64,000 bases of DNA from Neckera pumila. Its lineage: Eukaryota > Streptophyta > Bryopsida > Hypnales > Neckeraceae. Below are positions 21,002 to 30,575 of this stretch, piece by piece. Under the pieces are notes generated by a model. The model worked only from the letters and a program-made list of their open reading frames with translations. It did not search any database and was not told where the DNA came from. Numbering within the stretch: the stretch's first letter is position 1; every line of letters begins with the position of its first letter. Both the position numbers and the translations under genes were made by a program. The stretch lies in NCBI GenBank assembly GCA_963969595.1, contig OZ018411.1, positions 28,593,445 to 28,657,444 on the forward strand, given 5' to 3'.

Positions 21002-21751
21002 TTAACTCCTAAAGGACCAAACACCGTTTTTTTGGTAACATAGCAATTTTGGGCAGCTCACCATGAATGGAGTTTTTATTTTTTTTCTTTGAAAATTTCA
21101 CAAAACATGTGCCCAAGGAGTAGCTTTAAGGTCCAACAATTTTTATAACTTTTGACTACACGGTTAAAAAGTTATTGCGTAATATGTGGTTTCGTTACTC
21201 GGCGGGCAGCCCGGGCTGGTCAAAAAACTCCTTCAAAAATCACTTTTTTGGAAAACGAAAAAGTTGGAAGTGGTTCTAAGGAAACATTTAAGAATGAAAA
21301 AGTTTGAATCACTCCATTCTGTTTAATGAAGTGAGAGTTATTAGGAATTCTAGTTTGTGGGTAGGTTTGGAATCTAGAGACTTCATACCTATCCACAAAC
21401 TGGAATTCCTAATAACTCTCACCTCATTAAACAATATGGAGTGATTCAAATTTTTTCACTCTTAAATGTTTCCTTAGAACCACTTCCAACTTTTTCATTT
21501 TTCAAAAAAGTGATTTTTGAAGGAGTTTTTTGAGCTATTCAGGCTGCCCACCAAGTAATGAAAACCACATATGACGCAATAACTTTTTGACCGTGCAATT
21601 AAAAGTTATAAAAATTGTTGGACCTTAAAGCTACTCTTTAGGCACATGTTTTGTGAAATTTTCAAAGAAGAACAATAAAAACTCCATTCGTAGTGAGCTG
21701 CACAAAATCGCTATATTGCCAAAAAATGGTGTTTGGTCCTTTACAAGTTAA
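21002..21751. mobile_element. TTAA-flanked foldback element, 750-bp near-perfect hairpin
   Basis: TTAA at both ends (21002-21005 and 21748-21751). The left arm, about 21002-21363, is the reverse complement of 21386-21751 with only scattered mismatches, for example GCACATGTTTTGTGAAATTTTC against its complement, leaving a loop of about 22 bases around 21364-21385. Ends TTAACTCCTAAAGGACCAAA and TTTGGTCCTTTACAAGTTAA belong to the same terminal family as the other TTAA elements. A transcript would form a stem of about 360 bp. Confidence 0.85.
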
Positions 21752-22136
21752 ATTAGAGCAAAATGAAATATTTATACATTGTTAAAAATTCCTCAAAAAA
21801 TATGCTTTGTAATTACACTAATTGTTTTGGAAACAATATGTTTAATATTTTCAACATGAGGATAAATTAGTGCAATGGAAATATAAACTTATCCATGTCC
21901 TAACAAAAGTGAAAGAAGTTGCAATATGTCACCTATTGCTTAAAAGCGCTCTTGTGCATAGGAAACTAGAATAAAAGTTAAAAGTATAAAATCAATTACT
22001 ACCCAAAAAATTGAAAATTCAGTTTAAGCAAGAGTATTACTTGTACCGCAACATGTCCAAATGTTGTGGAAATCCTCTAATTACTCAATTAACCAAGGAA
22101 ATTTTTATAAGTGTAAGAAACATTTTGAGAGTTACT
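21752..22136. other. Short intergenic spacer
   Basis: AT-rich spacer between two TTAA elements. Nothing recognised. Confidence 0.3.
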
Positions 22137-23069
22137 TTAACCCCTAAAGGACCAAGGCCCTTTTTTTTGCCAAAAAACACTCAAAACTCCCGTTTCTATA
22201 GCAAAAAGTAAGAAAACTTCAAATTTTTTTTCCACATCTAACCATAAGACCTTACACCTAACTAGTATGAGAGTGTGTGGAAAAAATTTCAGAATTTTTG
22301 AGCGCACAGATTGCAAGATATTTGTGTTTAAAGTGAAAAAAATAAATTTATCAACACATTGCGGGACTAGATTTTTTGAGTTTGAACATTTTTAACTTAA
22401 AATTTTTGCACTATAGAGTTCTGAGCTTTAAATCCTTGTAGTGGAGAATTGAGTTGAGAATCTAGGAAAAAAAAAATTCAAAAAAACTGAATTATCATTC
22501 TTTAAAAAATTGTTAAGTAGAAGTAGATACGAGATAGAAGGAAAAGCTAAAATATTCATATATTTTAGATGGAATTGAAGTGAACTAACCCCAATGGTGA
22601 GATTGTTCTAGTAAGTAATATAAACCATGAAAAAAAGAAAAAACCTGAAAAATTTGAAAAATTGCATTTAGAAATGCATCCTAGAAGTTACTTTTTTCAA
22701 GAAGATGCTCTAAGTGCTCGAAAATCAAGAATGTCCATAACTTTCTCATAACAAATCCAAATGAAATGAATCAAAGCTATCCAAATAGACAAAAATATGG
22801 TCTATGAGAAAAAAAATATTTAAAAAAAAAATTCAAGTTTTTGTCTATTTGTTTTGCTGCCAAGCTGCCCACCGTCCCCTATTTTGAGCTTATTTGGTCA
22901 TAACTTTTTTTCCAGGCACCAATTGTGAAAAAAATTATATTCTCACAAAGCTTATCAGTTTTTCTATCATCAAAAAAAGTTTCAAAAATCATGACAAAAT
23001 TTCAGCCCGTAGGTACCTGCTTGAAAACGCATTTGTCCCTTGAACGAACAACGGTCTTTTAGGGGTTAA
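22137..23069 (+). mobile_element. TTAA-flanked piggyBac-like MITE, copy 4
   Basis: TTAA at 22137-22140 and 23066-23069. Ends TTAACCCCTAAAGGACCAAG and GGTCTTTTAGGGGTTAA. It is the reverse complement of copies 2 and 6 over its whole length and lacks the insert seen in copy 2. Non-coding and AT-rich. Confidence 0.8.
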
Positions 23070-23187
23070 GTAACACTAGCATTGCTACTTTAAAAAGGTT
23101 GATGCCTCAAGTGTGGCAAGAACGCTACTAGAGAATGGGAAACTTCCAATATATTACACTAACAAAAAATTGCTTCTCACATGCAGC

Positions 23188-23370
23188 TTTATTCCTTGAA
23201 GGACGTGGCTCCCCATAACCAAGGTAGTCACCAAAATACTTTGACTATTACACCAATAGGTGCGTTCTTTGTTTCTATAATGAACAATACGTGCATTCTT
23301 TGTTTCTACCAAGTAGACAATGAAGTCTACCATTGAACACTTTTAGTCGTCAGCATTCTTCAAGGGTTCA
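23188..23370 (-). mobile_element. Short TTAA-type MITE inside repeat K copy 1 (ends decayed)
   Basis: Homologue of 30302-30483. Ends TTTATTCCTTGAAGGACG and TTCTTCAAGGGTTCA are mutated forms of TTAACCCTTGAAG. It shares its position with the copy in repeat K2, so it was inserted before K was duplicated. Confidence 0.6.
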
Positions 23371-23636
23371 TTTGTCAATGCAAAACCTCCTCCTCTTATT
23401 CCACAAGCCAATAGAAACATCTTTATGAGTAATGAGGATTCTTTGAGGATGATGTATTTCTATACTCCGTTCAAGAATGTTTAAGAATGTTATAGTTGGC
23501 AAGTTACGAGGTTGCAAGGAAGAAGGTACTCCGCCAAAGCTAAGAAAGAGTCCCTTCCAATAATTAGACTTTGTCCACAATGGAGTTGCTGAAACAGAAC
23601 TCAGATTCAACTCACTCAATACTGACATTAGATGAT

Positions 23637-23910
23637 ATTTGGGGGTCTTGGAGGGCTGTTTCAGGCTTGTTCCTTGATCTGCCCAGATCCAGTGAACGCC
23701 GGTACGGGGTGTGTCAGAAATTTTTTTCTTAAGAAAAAAAAAAGAATTTTTTTTTTACCAAAATATCATTTTAAGCAAATTTTTTTTTTTTTTTTTTCAA
23801 AAAGTGACGTGGCAGTCGCTCGACCAAGTCAACCAGCTGCTGCTGCGTTCCCAGACTGCGGGAATGCAGCAGACAACAGGGGAACTCACAGCCTTCTAAG
23901 ACCCCCAAAT
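23637..23910. mobile_element. MITE with ATTTGGGGGTCTTnGA ends
   Basis: Inverted ends ATTTGGGGGTCTTGGAGGGCTG and AGCCTTCTAAGACCCCCAAAT. 274 bp with homopolymer tracts (T16-T18, A10). It interrupts repeat K copy 1; the other copy lacks it, so it is the younger insertion. Confidence 0.75.
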
Positions 23911-24214
23911 CTCATGTAATGGTGGAAAGCTTAAACCTTCATGCAATCTACAGAGCACACATTCTTGGCTTCCTCACTGTGAATGGCACGCTTCTTCCCT
24001 ATAAGTAATGTTAGGCTGTCCTTAATGTGCATTTTGTAAGTTTATGTGATGCTTTGCCTTTTGAAAGTTGTTGTGGATGTCATTTGAATCTGAAATATCT
24101 GTGGAGCATGAGAATTGCATGTCGTACTCCCATTGTAGTCTCTACGCACACAATTGGCTCAACTCCAAAACCTAAAACCCAATACGCACTATGTAATGCA
24201 CTATGTATCTCTAT

Positions 24215-24330
24215 GTTTAAGTATTTTTAGAGCCTGAGCTATTTTAGGGCCTCCTACCTCACTCCAAGATCTAGGGCAACAAAAGGAGTGAAGGTAATGC
24301 AACGAGGCGACAAAGGAGAGAGTAGGTTGA
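24215..24330. repeat. Dispersed repeat J, fragment
   Basis: Matches the last 100 bp of 25150-25463 (GAGCTATTTTAGG(G/A)CCTCCTACC, CTCCAAGATCTA, AAAGGAGTGAAGGTAAT, GAGGCGACAAAGGAGAGAG) with few differences. Confidence 0.75.
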
Positions 24331-24479
24331 ATAAATCTTTTGTTTCTACACCTTGCCTGAATAGGTCTAAAGGTTTTGAATCTTTTTATCTAAAATTGTT
24401 TGCACTAGTACACATTTTGAATTTCTATTTCTTTATGTTGAAGATATGAGTTGAAAGTCTAAGCATTCCTTAAAAAAAA

Positions 24480-25056
24480 ATGCCTTGGTTTTCATTCCTT
24501 AAAAAATTGTTAAGTAGAAGTAGGTACAAGAATGAAGGAAAAACTAAATTGTTAGTAATTCTAAGATGGAATTGAAAATCACTGATACCAACAATGAGAC
24601 TATTCTAATAAACTAACTAAATCCTATTGAACTTTTCTTTTTATCAATTGTAAAAATTGTGCCAATAATGAATTTTATGAGTTTTTAATGGAGAAGGTGT
24701 TTAGATTGCTTGAAAAACAAGATTGTCCATAATTTTATTTTTTATCACTAATCCATTTAAAAGTAATCAAGTCTTTCCATATATATATATAAAATCAGTT
24801 TCAGTGACAATCAAAATTTGAAAATTATTGACTTTCTATGGGGTTTTTTTTGTAATGCCTTGTGAACTCCGTCATTATGCTTAGGGTGGTATTCTTTTGT
24901 TCTTGGGCATTGATTAAAATAAAAAGTAATTTCCTAGAGAGCTAATGTGTTTTCCTATCTTGAAATTTAAATAAAAATCAAACAAAAATTGAGACTTTAG
25001 GAGCCTATCCATAATCCATTTTGCCTCCAAATGGGACAATGGGAGTTTAAGAGATA
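24480..25056 (+). mobile_element. Decayed TTAA-family MITE, ends lost
   Basis: The interior follows the order of copies 4 and 8: TCCTTAAAAAATTGTTAAGTAGAAGTAGGTAC, an ACAATGAGACTATTCTA block, TTGTCCATAA, TTGGGCATTGATTAAAATAAAAA, and TCCATTTTGCCTCC...GGGACAATGGGA before where the right end should be. Neither CCCCTAAAGG terminus survives clearly. Confidence 0.55.
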
Positions 25057-25149
25057 ACTTTTCTAGTTGGCATTTTGCCAATGTCAAAAATTTCTATATC
25101 AAAGAAGTTGAAACTCCTCTAATTTTTTCCTAGTTTCTCTTGTGTGAAA

Positions 25150-25463
25150 AATGGAAGTGGCATCTAAACCAAGTTATTTCATGTTTTTTAGACCATTGTG
25201 GAATTAGACCTTTTTTGGACTATTCTAGATATGAATTTTGACGTTTGAATCACATATGGCACTAAAATGTGTTCATCCCCTGATGTTTTCATTATTAGGG
25301 CATTCACAAATACAATTGGTACATTGAAAACCAACACATGTACCTCTATGTTAGAGAATAGTTTCAGAGCTTGAGCTATTTTAGGACCTCCTACCTTACT
25401 CCAAGATCTAAGGTGGCAAAAAGGAGTGAAGGTAATACAACAAGGCGACAAAGGAGAGAGGGG
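25150..25463. repeat. Dispersed repeat J, copy 2
   Basis: Homologous to 15684-15930 through its first 220 bp and to 24215-24330 through its last 100 bp, so it is the most complete copy in the window. No coding capacity. Confidence 0.6.
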
Positions 25464-25983
25464 ATAAGCTAAGGGAAGGAATTTAAGAGAATGACTAAAC
25501 TACATAGATGACCCCAGATTCACAATTCATATTGAAATTCAACTATTCAATGACCACATGGATGGGGATTGACTTGCTCCCCAATCTACCAAGTCTTTTG
25601 CACCTCGTCTCCCCAAATTCAATTCACATGCGAAATGCCATACACATGATATCATTTTAGCCTCTATAATTTCAATGGGCATGTAGCTGCAGGGTTTTAT
25701 CAGTAAAAAAATTGCAAATTTTAGCTAGAGAGCCCAACTTTCAACCCAGGTTTCAAACGCTGGAGAAGGAACTGAAAGTGGTCCAAATTCCAACTGAGTG
25801 CTCTGTGGAGGACGGAAGCTGAGTGGCGGTGAACAGTGCGAGATGACCGTGCCTCAACTCAGGGTCAAAATAAAACACCGTCCAGCGAACCTGCGACGCG
25901 TGAGAAAATGGTCGGTAACTTCGATCATTCATTCAGAGTTTCAGACTGAAGTCAGTCTTCCTATTCATGCCTTCGAGATGCGA

Positions 25984-25991
25984 TATAAATA
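25984..25991 (+). promoter_or_regulatory. Possible TATA box for the acetyltransferase gene
   Basis: TATAAATA in a GC-richer context, about 310 bp upstream of the ATG at 26301. A start site near 26015 would give a 5' leader of about 285 bp. It is the only good TATA motif close upstream. Confidence 0.4.
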
Positions 25992-26300
25992 CGTTTGCAG
26001 ATCATTAGAGCTCCACTCAAGTTGGAAATTTCGTTGAACACACAGACAGATCGAATCCCTAAAAGCCTTCAATCAATCCCCCCTTCGCAGCGCTCTGCAG
26101 CAAGCATCCCGAGATGGTTAATTGCGCTCCTCTTATATCCCTGGGATAGCGGATCGCAACCAAGTAAGCTTGTGTGATAGTGTAAGCAGCATTCTACAAG
26201 GACGGAGTTGCGAGAGTCAGTCTTTTGCAGGCGAGTGGGTGAAGAACGTAGTACTGTACTGTACAGCCCAACATCTGGGTAGGATTCAGGACTTCGTAGG

Positions 26301-26837
26301 ATGGGGAGCTTGGGCAACAGCAGCTCTCCCATGAGCATGTCCCTCCGCAAATTCACTGCAGCCGACATGAAAGACAGTGCCAAGTGGTTTGGTGACGACG
26401 AGGTGACCTTCACCACCCCGAACGCCAGTCTTCGCTCTGATGAGGAGCTCGACCGCTACTTCGCCGTGACGGTGGCGCCTCACCCGTGGTACCGACTCAT
26501 CTGCGTGAACGGCGTGCCGGCCGGCGCCATTTACCTCACCATGGGAGCGAACGCCCACGCCTTCCGTGCCGATTTGAGCTACCTCCTGGCGAAGGAGTTT
26601 TGGGGCAAGGGCGTCGCCACGCAGGCGACGAAACTGGCTGTGCAGGCGGGGTTCCAGGAGTTCGGGCTGGCGCGCATCCAGGCTTACGCGATGACTCACA
26701 ACATCGGCTCGCAACGGGTTCTGGAGAAATGCGGGTTTCAGCGCGAGGGGATGCTGCGGAACTTCGTTAAGTTGCGAGGTGATCTTATTGATGTGTTCAT
26801 TTATGGCATTTACCAGGACAGTAAATTGCAGACATGA
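26301..26837 (+). CDS. GNAT-family N-acetyltransferase (RimJ/RimL type)
   Basis: A single-exon frame of 178 codons with high GC at third positions, unlike the flanks. After an N-terminal lead (MGSLGNSSSPMSMSLRKFTA) the protein shows GNAT features in order: a beta-alpha start (LRKFTAADMKDSAKWFGDDE), the acetyl-CoA pyrophosphate-binding motif A around residues 94-107 (EFWGKGVATQATKLA, matching Q/R-x-x-G-x-G/A in its GKGVA core), and motif B (NIGSQRVLEKCGFQREG, the N-x-x-S-x-x-V-x-E-K-x-G-F signature of RimJ/RimL-like enzymes). These transfer acetyl groups from acetyl-CoA to amines, often protein N termini or small metabolites; the substrate here is unknown. Length is normal for the family. The C-terminal coding end is repeated in tandem downstream. 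Confidence 0.88.
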   Translation: MGSLGNSSSPMSMSLRKFTAADMKDSAKWFGDDEVTFTTPNASLRSDEELDRYFAVTVAPHPWYRLICVNGVPAGAIYLTMGANAHAFRADLSYLLAKEFWGKGVATQATKLAVQAGFQEFGLARIQAYAMTHNIGSQRVLEKCGFQREGMLRNFVKLRGDLIDVFIYGIYQDSKLQT

Positions 26838-27670
26838 ATATTCATTTGGAGACTGGCAACGAAATTAGTGTTTGAACAGACCGGACTACTGGTAATTAAG
26901 TTAATGGTCCGGCTCGGTTTGCATCGGTTCGAGTAGTTTGTGAGGCAGCCCAGCGTTTGGCAGGAGTGCTTGAAGCTGGCTAGCAGTGGTACAGTAGTGT
27001 GCGGAGTCTAATTCTAAGGTTTAGGTTGTAGGGTGGGTGTAATTTGCTAATTATTATCCTGTTGCACATTCGGTGTTACAGGAATCCATTTTACGTTCAT
27101 AGTCAATACAAACTCCAATTGAACTGGGTTGTGGATGGCAATTGACAAACCTCTGTTACTGTCTGCACGACCTTGTATTGGCGAAGATGCACTTGTTGAC
27201 ATGTTCATTTATGGCGTCTACGCTTACCGGGACATTACATTGCAGACATGACTAATTGAGACTAGAAACGACATTTAATGTTTGAACACACCAAACTACT
27301 TGGAATTAATGGTCTGGCTCGGGTTGCATCGGTTTGACTACTTTGTGTGCCCTGCATGCTGAATCTAATTCTAAGGTTAGGGTTGTAGGGCTGGTGGAAC
27401 TTGGCAATAGCATCCTGCACATTCGGTGTTGCAAGAATCCATTATGTTCACAATCAGTACAAACTCCAATTGAACTGGTTGTGGACTTGTGGATGGCAAT
27501 TCACAAACCTCTATTACTGCAATTGATTCACGACCTTGTATTTGGCTACCATATGCACGACCATGTATTTGGCTGCTGTATGCACGACCTCGTATTGGCG
27601 AGGATGCACTTGACGTGTTCAAATATGATTTCTACGCTTACCAGGACATTACATTGCAGACATGAATATT
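26775..27670 (+). repeat. Tandem duplication of the acetyltransferase 3' end (two extra copies)
   Basis: The segment beginning in the last 20 codons of the acetyltransferase gene and running through its 3' flank is repeated about every 410 bp. TTGCAGACATGA (the real stop region) recurs near 27240 and 27652, preceded each time by a degenerate version of the DVFIYGIYQD coding stretch. Other shared blocks are TCTAATTCTAAGGTT, CACATTCGGTGTT and ACAAACTCCAATTGAACTGG. A further piece of the unit continues at about 28020-28110 beyond the MITE at 27689. Confidence 0.8.
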
Positions 27671-27688
27671 TGGCAAGACGCTAAGTAT

Positions 27689-28007
27689 CCTCCATTCAAA
27701 GTGGGATCAACAGGTGAATTTTGTGTTCTCCGAGGTAAATGTAAAAAAAAACTCCCTATTTTGTGCTGTTGTTAATTTTATGTTCTTCACCTCTCCTAGC
27801 TAATTTTAGGGTCTCTTAAATGTAAAAAAAAGCCCCCTATTTTGTGCCGTGTTATTCTATGTTCTTCACCTCCCCTAGCTAATTTTGGGGTCTTTGATTG
27901 CAAATATGAATTCAAAATTTGCAAACTTTATCATGTGTGACAAATAAAAAATCTTTGCGTTTTCCCTCGGGGTAAAGTCACCTTGCTGATCCCACTTCAA
28001 ATGGAGG
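27689..28007. mobile_element. MITE with CCTCCATTCAAAGTGGGATC ends
   Basis: Inverted ends CCTCCATTCAAAGTGGGATC and GATCCCACTTCAAATGGAGG, continued by AACAGGTGA against TCACCTTGC. 319 bp. It interrupts the third unit of the acetyltransferase 3' duplication. The interior carries an 85-bp direct repeat (27735-27815 and 27820-27893) marked by TATTTTGTGC and TGTTCTTCACCTC. Confidence 0.75.
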
Positions 28008-28115
28008 AATTAGCATCCTCCGAACAAGTGGGAATTAATGGTTTGGTTCGTGCTGCATCGGTTTGACTACTTAATTCTAATTCTAAGGTTAGTTTTGTAA
28101 GGCTAGTGGGACTTA

Positions 28116-28250
28116 GGGCCTCTTCACACTATGGCCGTCTAAGTCGAGAGGCCGTGGGATTGAGAGTCCAAACTTTTGGTAAGAGTCCAAAGAAATGAGC
28201 AAGAAATGACAGGTTTTGGAGACTTTGGCCGGCCATAGTGTGAAGCTTCC
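28116..28250. mobile_element. Short MITE with GGGCCTCTTCACACTATGGCC ends
   Basis: 135 bp with inverted ends GGCCTCTTCACACTATGGCC and GGCCATAGTGTGAAGCTTCC. The GGGCCT start recalls Harbinger/Tourist or hAT-type MITEs. The assignment is tentative. Confidence 0.65.
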
Positions 28251-29181
28251 AAAGGCCAAGCCCAAAGTCCAAACCTATACCATTTGTTCAACTTCTATCC
28301 TTCTCTCTCCATATTCGTCCATCCAATTTCTGAAATTCCCTATGAAGCCTCATTCATGTGGCAATTTTTTCAAGCAAAAGCTAAAAAAACATGAAAAAAG
28401 GGTCATAAATGGCCTTGGAAAAAAAATCACAGCACATGCTTTCATCATCAAACAAGCCATATAAAGGATATAAATGAAATAAGAGGATGGCACTGGAATA
28501 AGAAGGGGGCATCCTATGCAAAGGGATGCAAAAGGAAGTAGGTACATTGAATGCAAAGACTCCCCATTGTCATGGTGGAGACTAGGTTTCAAACCCCAAC
28601 GGCAACAAATAACAAATAACAAATAACAAATAACAAATAACAAATAACAAATAACAAGAGGCGAGGAAGAGGAAGAGGAGAAGCATTTCTGTCTTGCAAA
28701 AAACAGTCCACAGAGATCTAGCGGCCAAGATCTTGTCAGTTTCTTATTTTTATGAAAAAAAAAATTCTGAAAAATTCGATGGACTCTCAAGGAGAGTTTG
28801 GGTCCTACATTTTGCTCTAAGTTCCCTAGGTTGCCAGGGTTGGGGGAACAGCCTCGCAGCAGTCCGCAACTGCTGCCTGATGTGACAGAACAACTACCAC
28901 GTCACCCTCCCCCCAAAAAAGAATTGCTTTTTTTTCATTTTAAAATTTTCAAAAAAATAAAATTAACTCTGGATAACTCTGGGTAACTTTGGATTTCAAA
29001 ATTTAATGAAAATTAGAGGACATGGAAATCATTCTGCATGTTTTGATATAACGTACATGCTTGGGTTGAAAACTAGATCACCAAAAATCAGAATTTGAGT
29101 CTACATTACGAAAGAGTAATTTGCAATTGCACACAACATGGTATTTTTGGATTGGTTGCAATGAAATTTGCCATTCAAAAA
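28251..29181. other. Intergenic with a heptamer microsatellite
   Basis: Contains AACAAAT repeated about 7.5 times at 28604-28656 and a GA-rich tract right after it. The patch at 28790-28910 is GC-richer and partly resembles the interior of the MITE at 23637 (GCAGC...CACGTCA). No gene was found. Confidence 0.35.
28604..28656. repeat. (AACAAAT)n microsatellite, about 7.5 copies
   Basis: Perfect 7-bp repeat. The antisense hydrophobic frame through it (repeating VICYLLF) is an artefact. Confidence 0.9.
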
Positions 29182-29263
29182 TACTCCCTCCATTTTGAAA
29201 TAATACTGGAGTTTCCTTTAAAAAACACAAAGGAAACACCAGTATTATTTAGAAACAGAGAGT
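29182..29263. mobile_element. Stowaway-like mini-MITE, 82 bp
   Basis: Starts TACTCCCTCCATTTTGAAAT and ends GAAACAGAGAGTA, flanked by TA. The two halves pair through AATACTGGAGTTTCCTTT against AAAGGAAACACCAGTATT. CTCCCTCC ends with a TA target are the Stowaway signature (Tc1/mariner superfamily). Confidence 0.75.
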
Positions 29264-29814
29264 AATATAAAATGAGTACAATAAAAAGTAACAATCCAAC
29301 TCACAGCATGTGATCAAAAGTTCGAAGCCCTCAGTTTTCTTTGAAGAAATTAAGATGTTAATTCTTGTTTCTATCATAACAGATTCCAAGGCACGAATTG
29401 TCAGGCTCTTTCTGTTCTCCTCACTGTTGGCGAACTGGGAAGCTTTGGCTAATGAAGTTCATACACCAATTGCAAAACATACCCTGTATTTCACAAGTCT
29501 AACGCTTACTCGATAGAGCACATCATACTCACGCACACTCGTCCACAGAGTGCATAAGCAGAGCATCTCTTGAGTATACTCAGAGCCTGCGGAGGAAATC
29601 CTAATCCCTAGCGAAGGTGAACAGTGACTGTCTCCTCACGAGTATCACTCGACAAGCCTATCACCAATAGCCACATACGATAGCTCAATTATTTCATAGT
29701 GATACATAGTGATTCATGGTGACTAAAGAACCAGACGTCTTTCTCCCTCTCTTACTAAGTGGTCTAAGATTTTGATTTTGGGTTTTAGCTTTTGGGTTCT
29801 GGGGTCAAACCAAC
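29264..29814. other. Intergenic, no gene seen
   Basis: Moderate GC. Contains several short AGTGATACATAGTGATTCATGG-type repeats near 29697-29722. No coding signal recognised. Confidence 0.3.
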
Positions 29815-30575
29815 TGTGTGCGTAGAGACTACAATGGGAGTACGACATACAATTCTCATGCTGCACAGATATTTCAGATTCAAACAACATCCATAACAAC
29901 TTTCAGAACGCAAAGCATCACATAAACTTACAAAATGCACATTACAGAGAGCCTGACATTATTTATATGGAAGAAGCAAGCCATTCACAGTGAGGAGGAT
30001 TAGAACGTGTGCACTGTAGGTTGCATGAATTAGGTGTAAGCTTACCAGTACTAAATGATTTGATTCTGAGTTATGTTTCAGCAACTCCATTGCAGACAAA
30101 GTCTGATAATTGGAAGGGACTCTTTCTTGGCTTTGGCGGAGTACCTTCTTCCTTGCAACCTCGTCACTTGCCAACCATAACATTCTTAAACATTCTGGAA
30201 CAGAGTATAGAAATATATAATGGCTTATTTCTATCCTTATTACTTATAAACATGTTTTTGTTGGCTCTTAGAACGAGGGGAGGAGGATTTGCATTGACAA
30301 ATTAACCCTTGAAGAACGATGATGACCAAAAGTGTTCAATGGTAGACTTTATTGTCCATTCGGTAGAAACAGAGAATGCAGCTATTGTTCACTGTAGAAA
30401 CAAAGAACCCACCTATTGGCTTAATAGTAAGAATATTTTGGTGACTACCTTGGTTATGGGGAGCTACGTCCTTCAAGGATTAAAGCTGCATGTGAGAAGC
30501 AGTTTGCGTTTTTTTGTTGTAGTAATATACTGGAAGCTTCCCATTCTCTTGTAGCATTCTTGAGACTTGAGGCAT
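29815..30575 (+). repeat. Repeat K, copy 2 (inverse of 23090-24175)
   Basis: Uninterrupted copy. The plus-strand frame 30009-30305 keeps the protein-like core (YVSATPLQTKSDNWKGLF, GFGGVPSSLQPRHLPTITFL) that matches the minus-strand frame of copy 1. The short TTAA element at 30302-30483 sits inside both copies at the same place. Confidence 0.65.
30302..30483 (+). mobile_element. Short TTAA-flanked MITE (CCCTTGAAGnAC ends)
   Basis: TTAACCCTTGAAGAACG at the left and CGTCCTTCAAGGATTAA at the right, TTAA at both flanks. 182 bp. Related copies lie at 23188-23370 (inside the other K copy) and 35773-35934. Confidence 0.7.

Larger units (their letters stand above)
23090..24175 (-). repeat. Repeat K, copy 1 of an inverted duplication (partner 29815-30575)
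   Basis: After subtraction of the MITE at 23637-23910, this segment matches 29815-30575 in reverse orientation over about 750 bp. Both copies keep a similar protein-like stretch (here minus strand, 23628-23368: SATPLWTKSNYWKGLF, GGVPSSLQPRNLPTITFLNI). The other end matches through GTAGTCTCTACGCACACA near 24140. The shared reading frame suggests a decayed protein-coding transposon, but I recognise no domain. Confidence 0.65.

Noticed and set aside
26286..26714. 142-codon minus-strand frame
   Set aside because: Antisense of the GC-rich acetyltransferase gene. High third-position GC keeps the opposite strand open.
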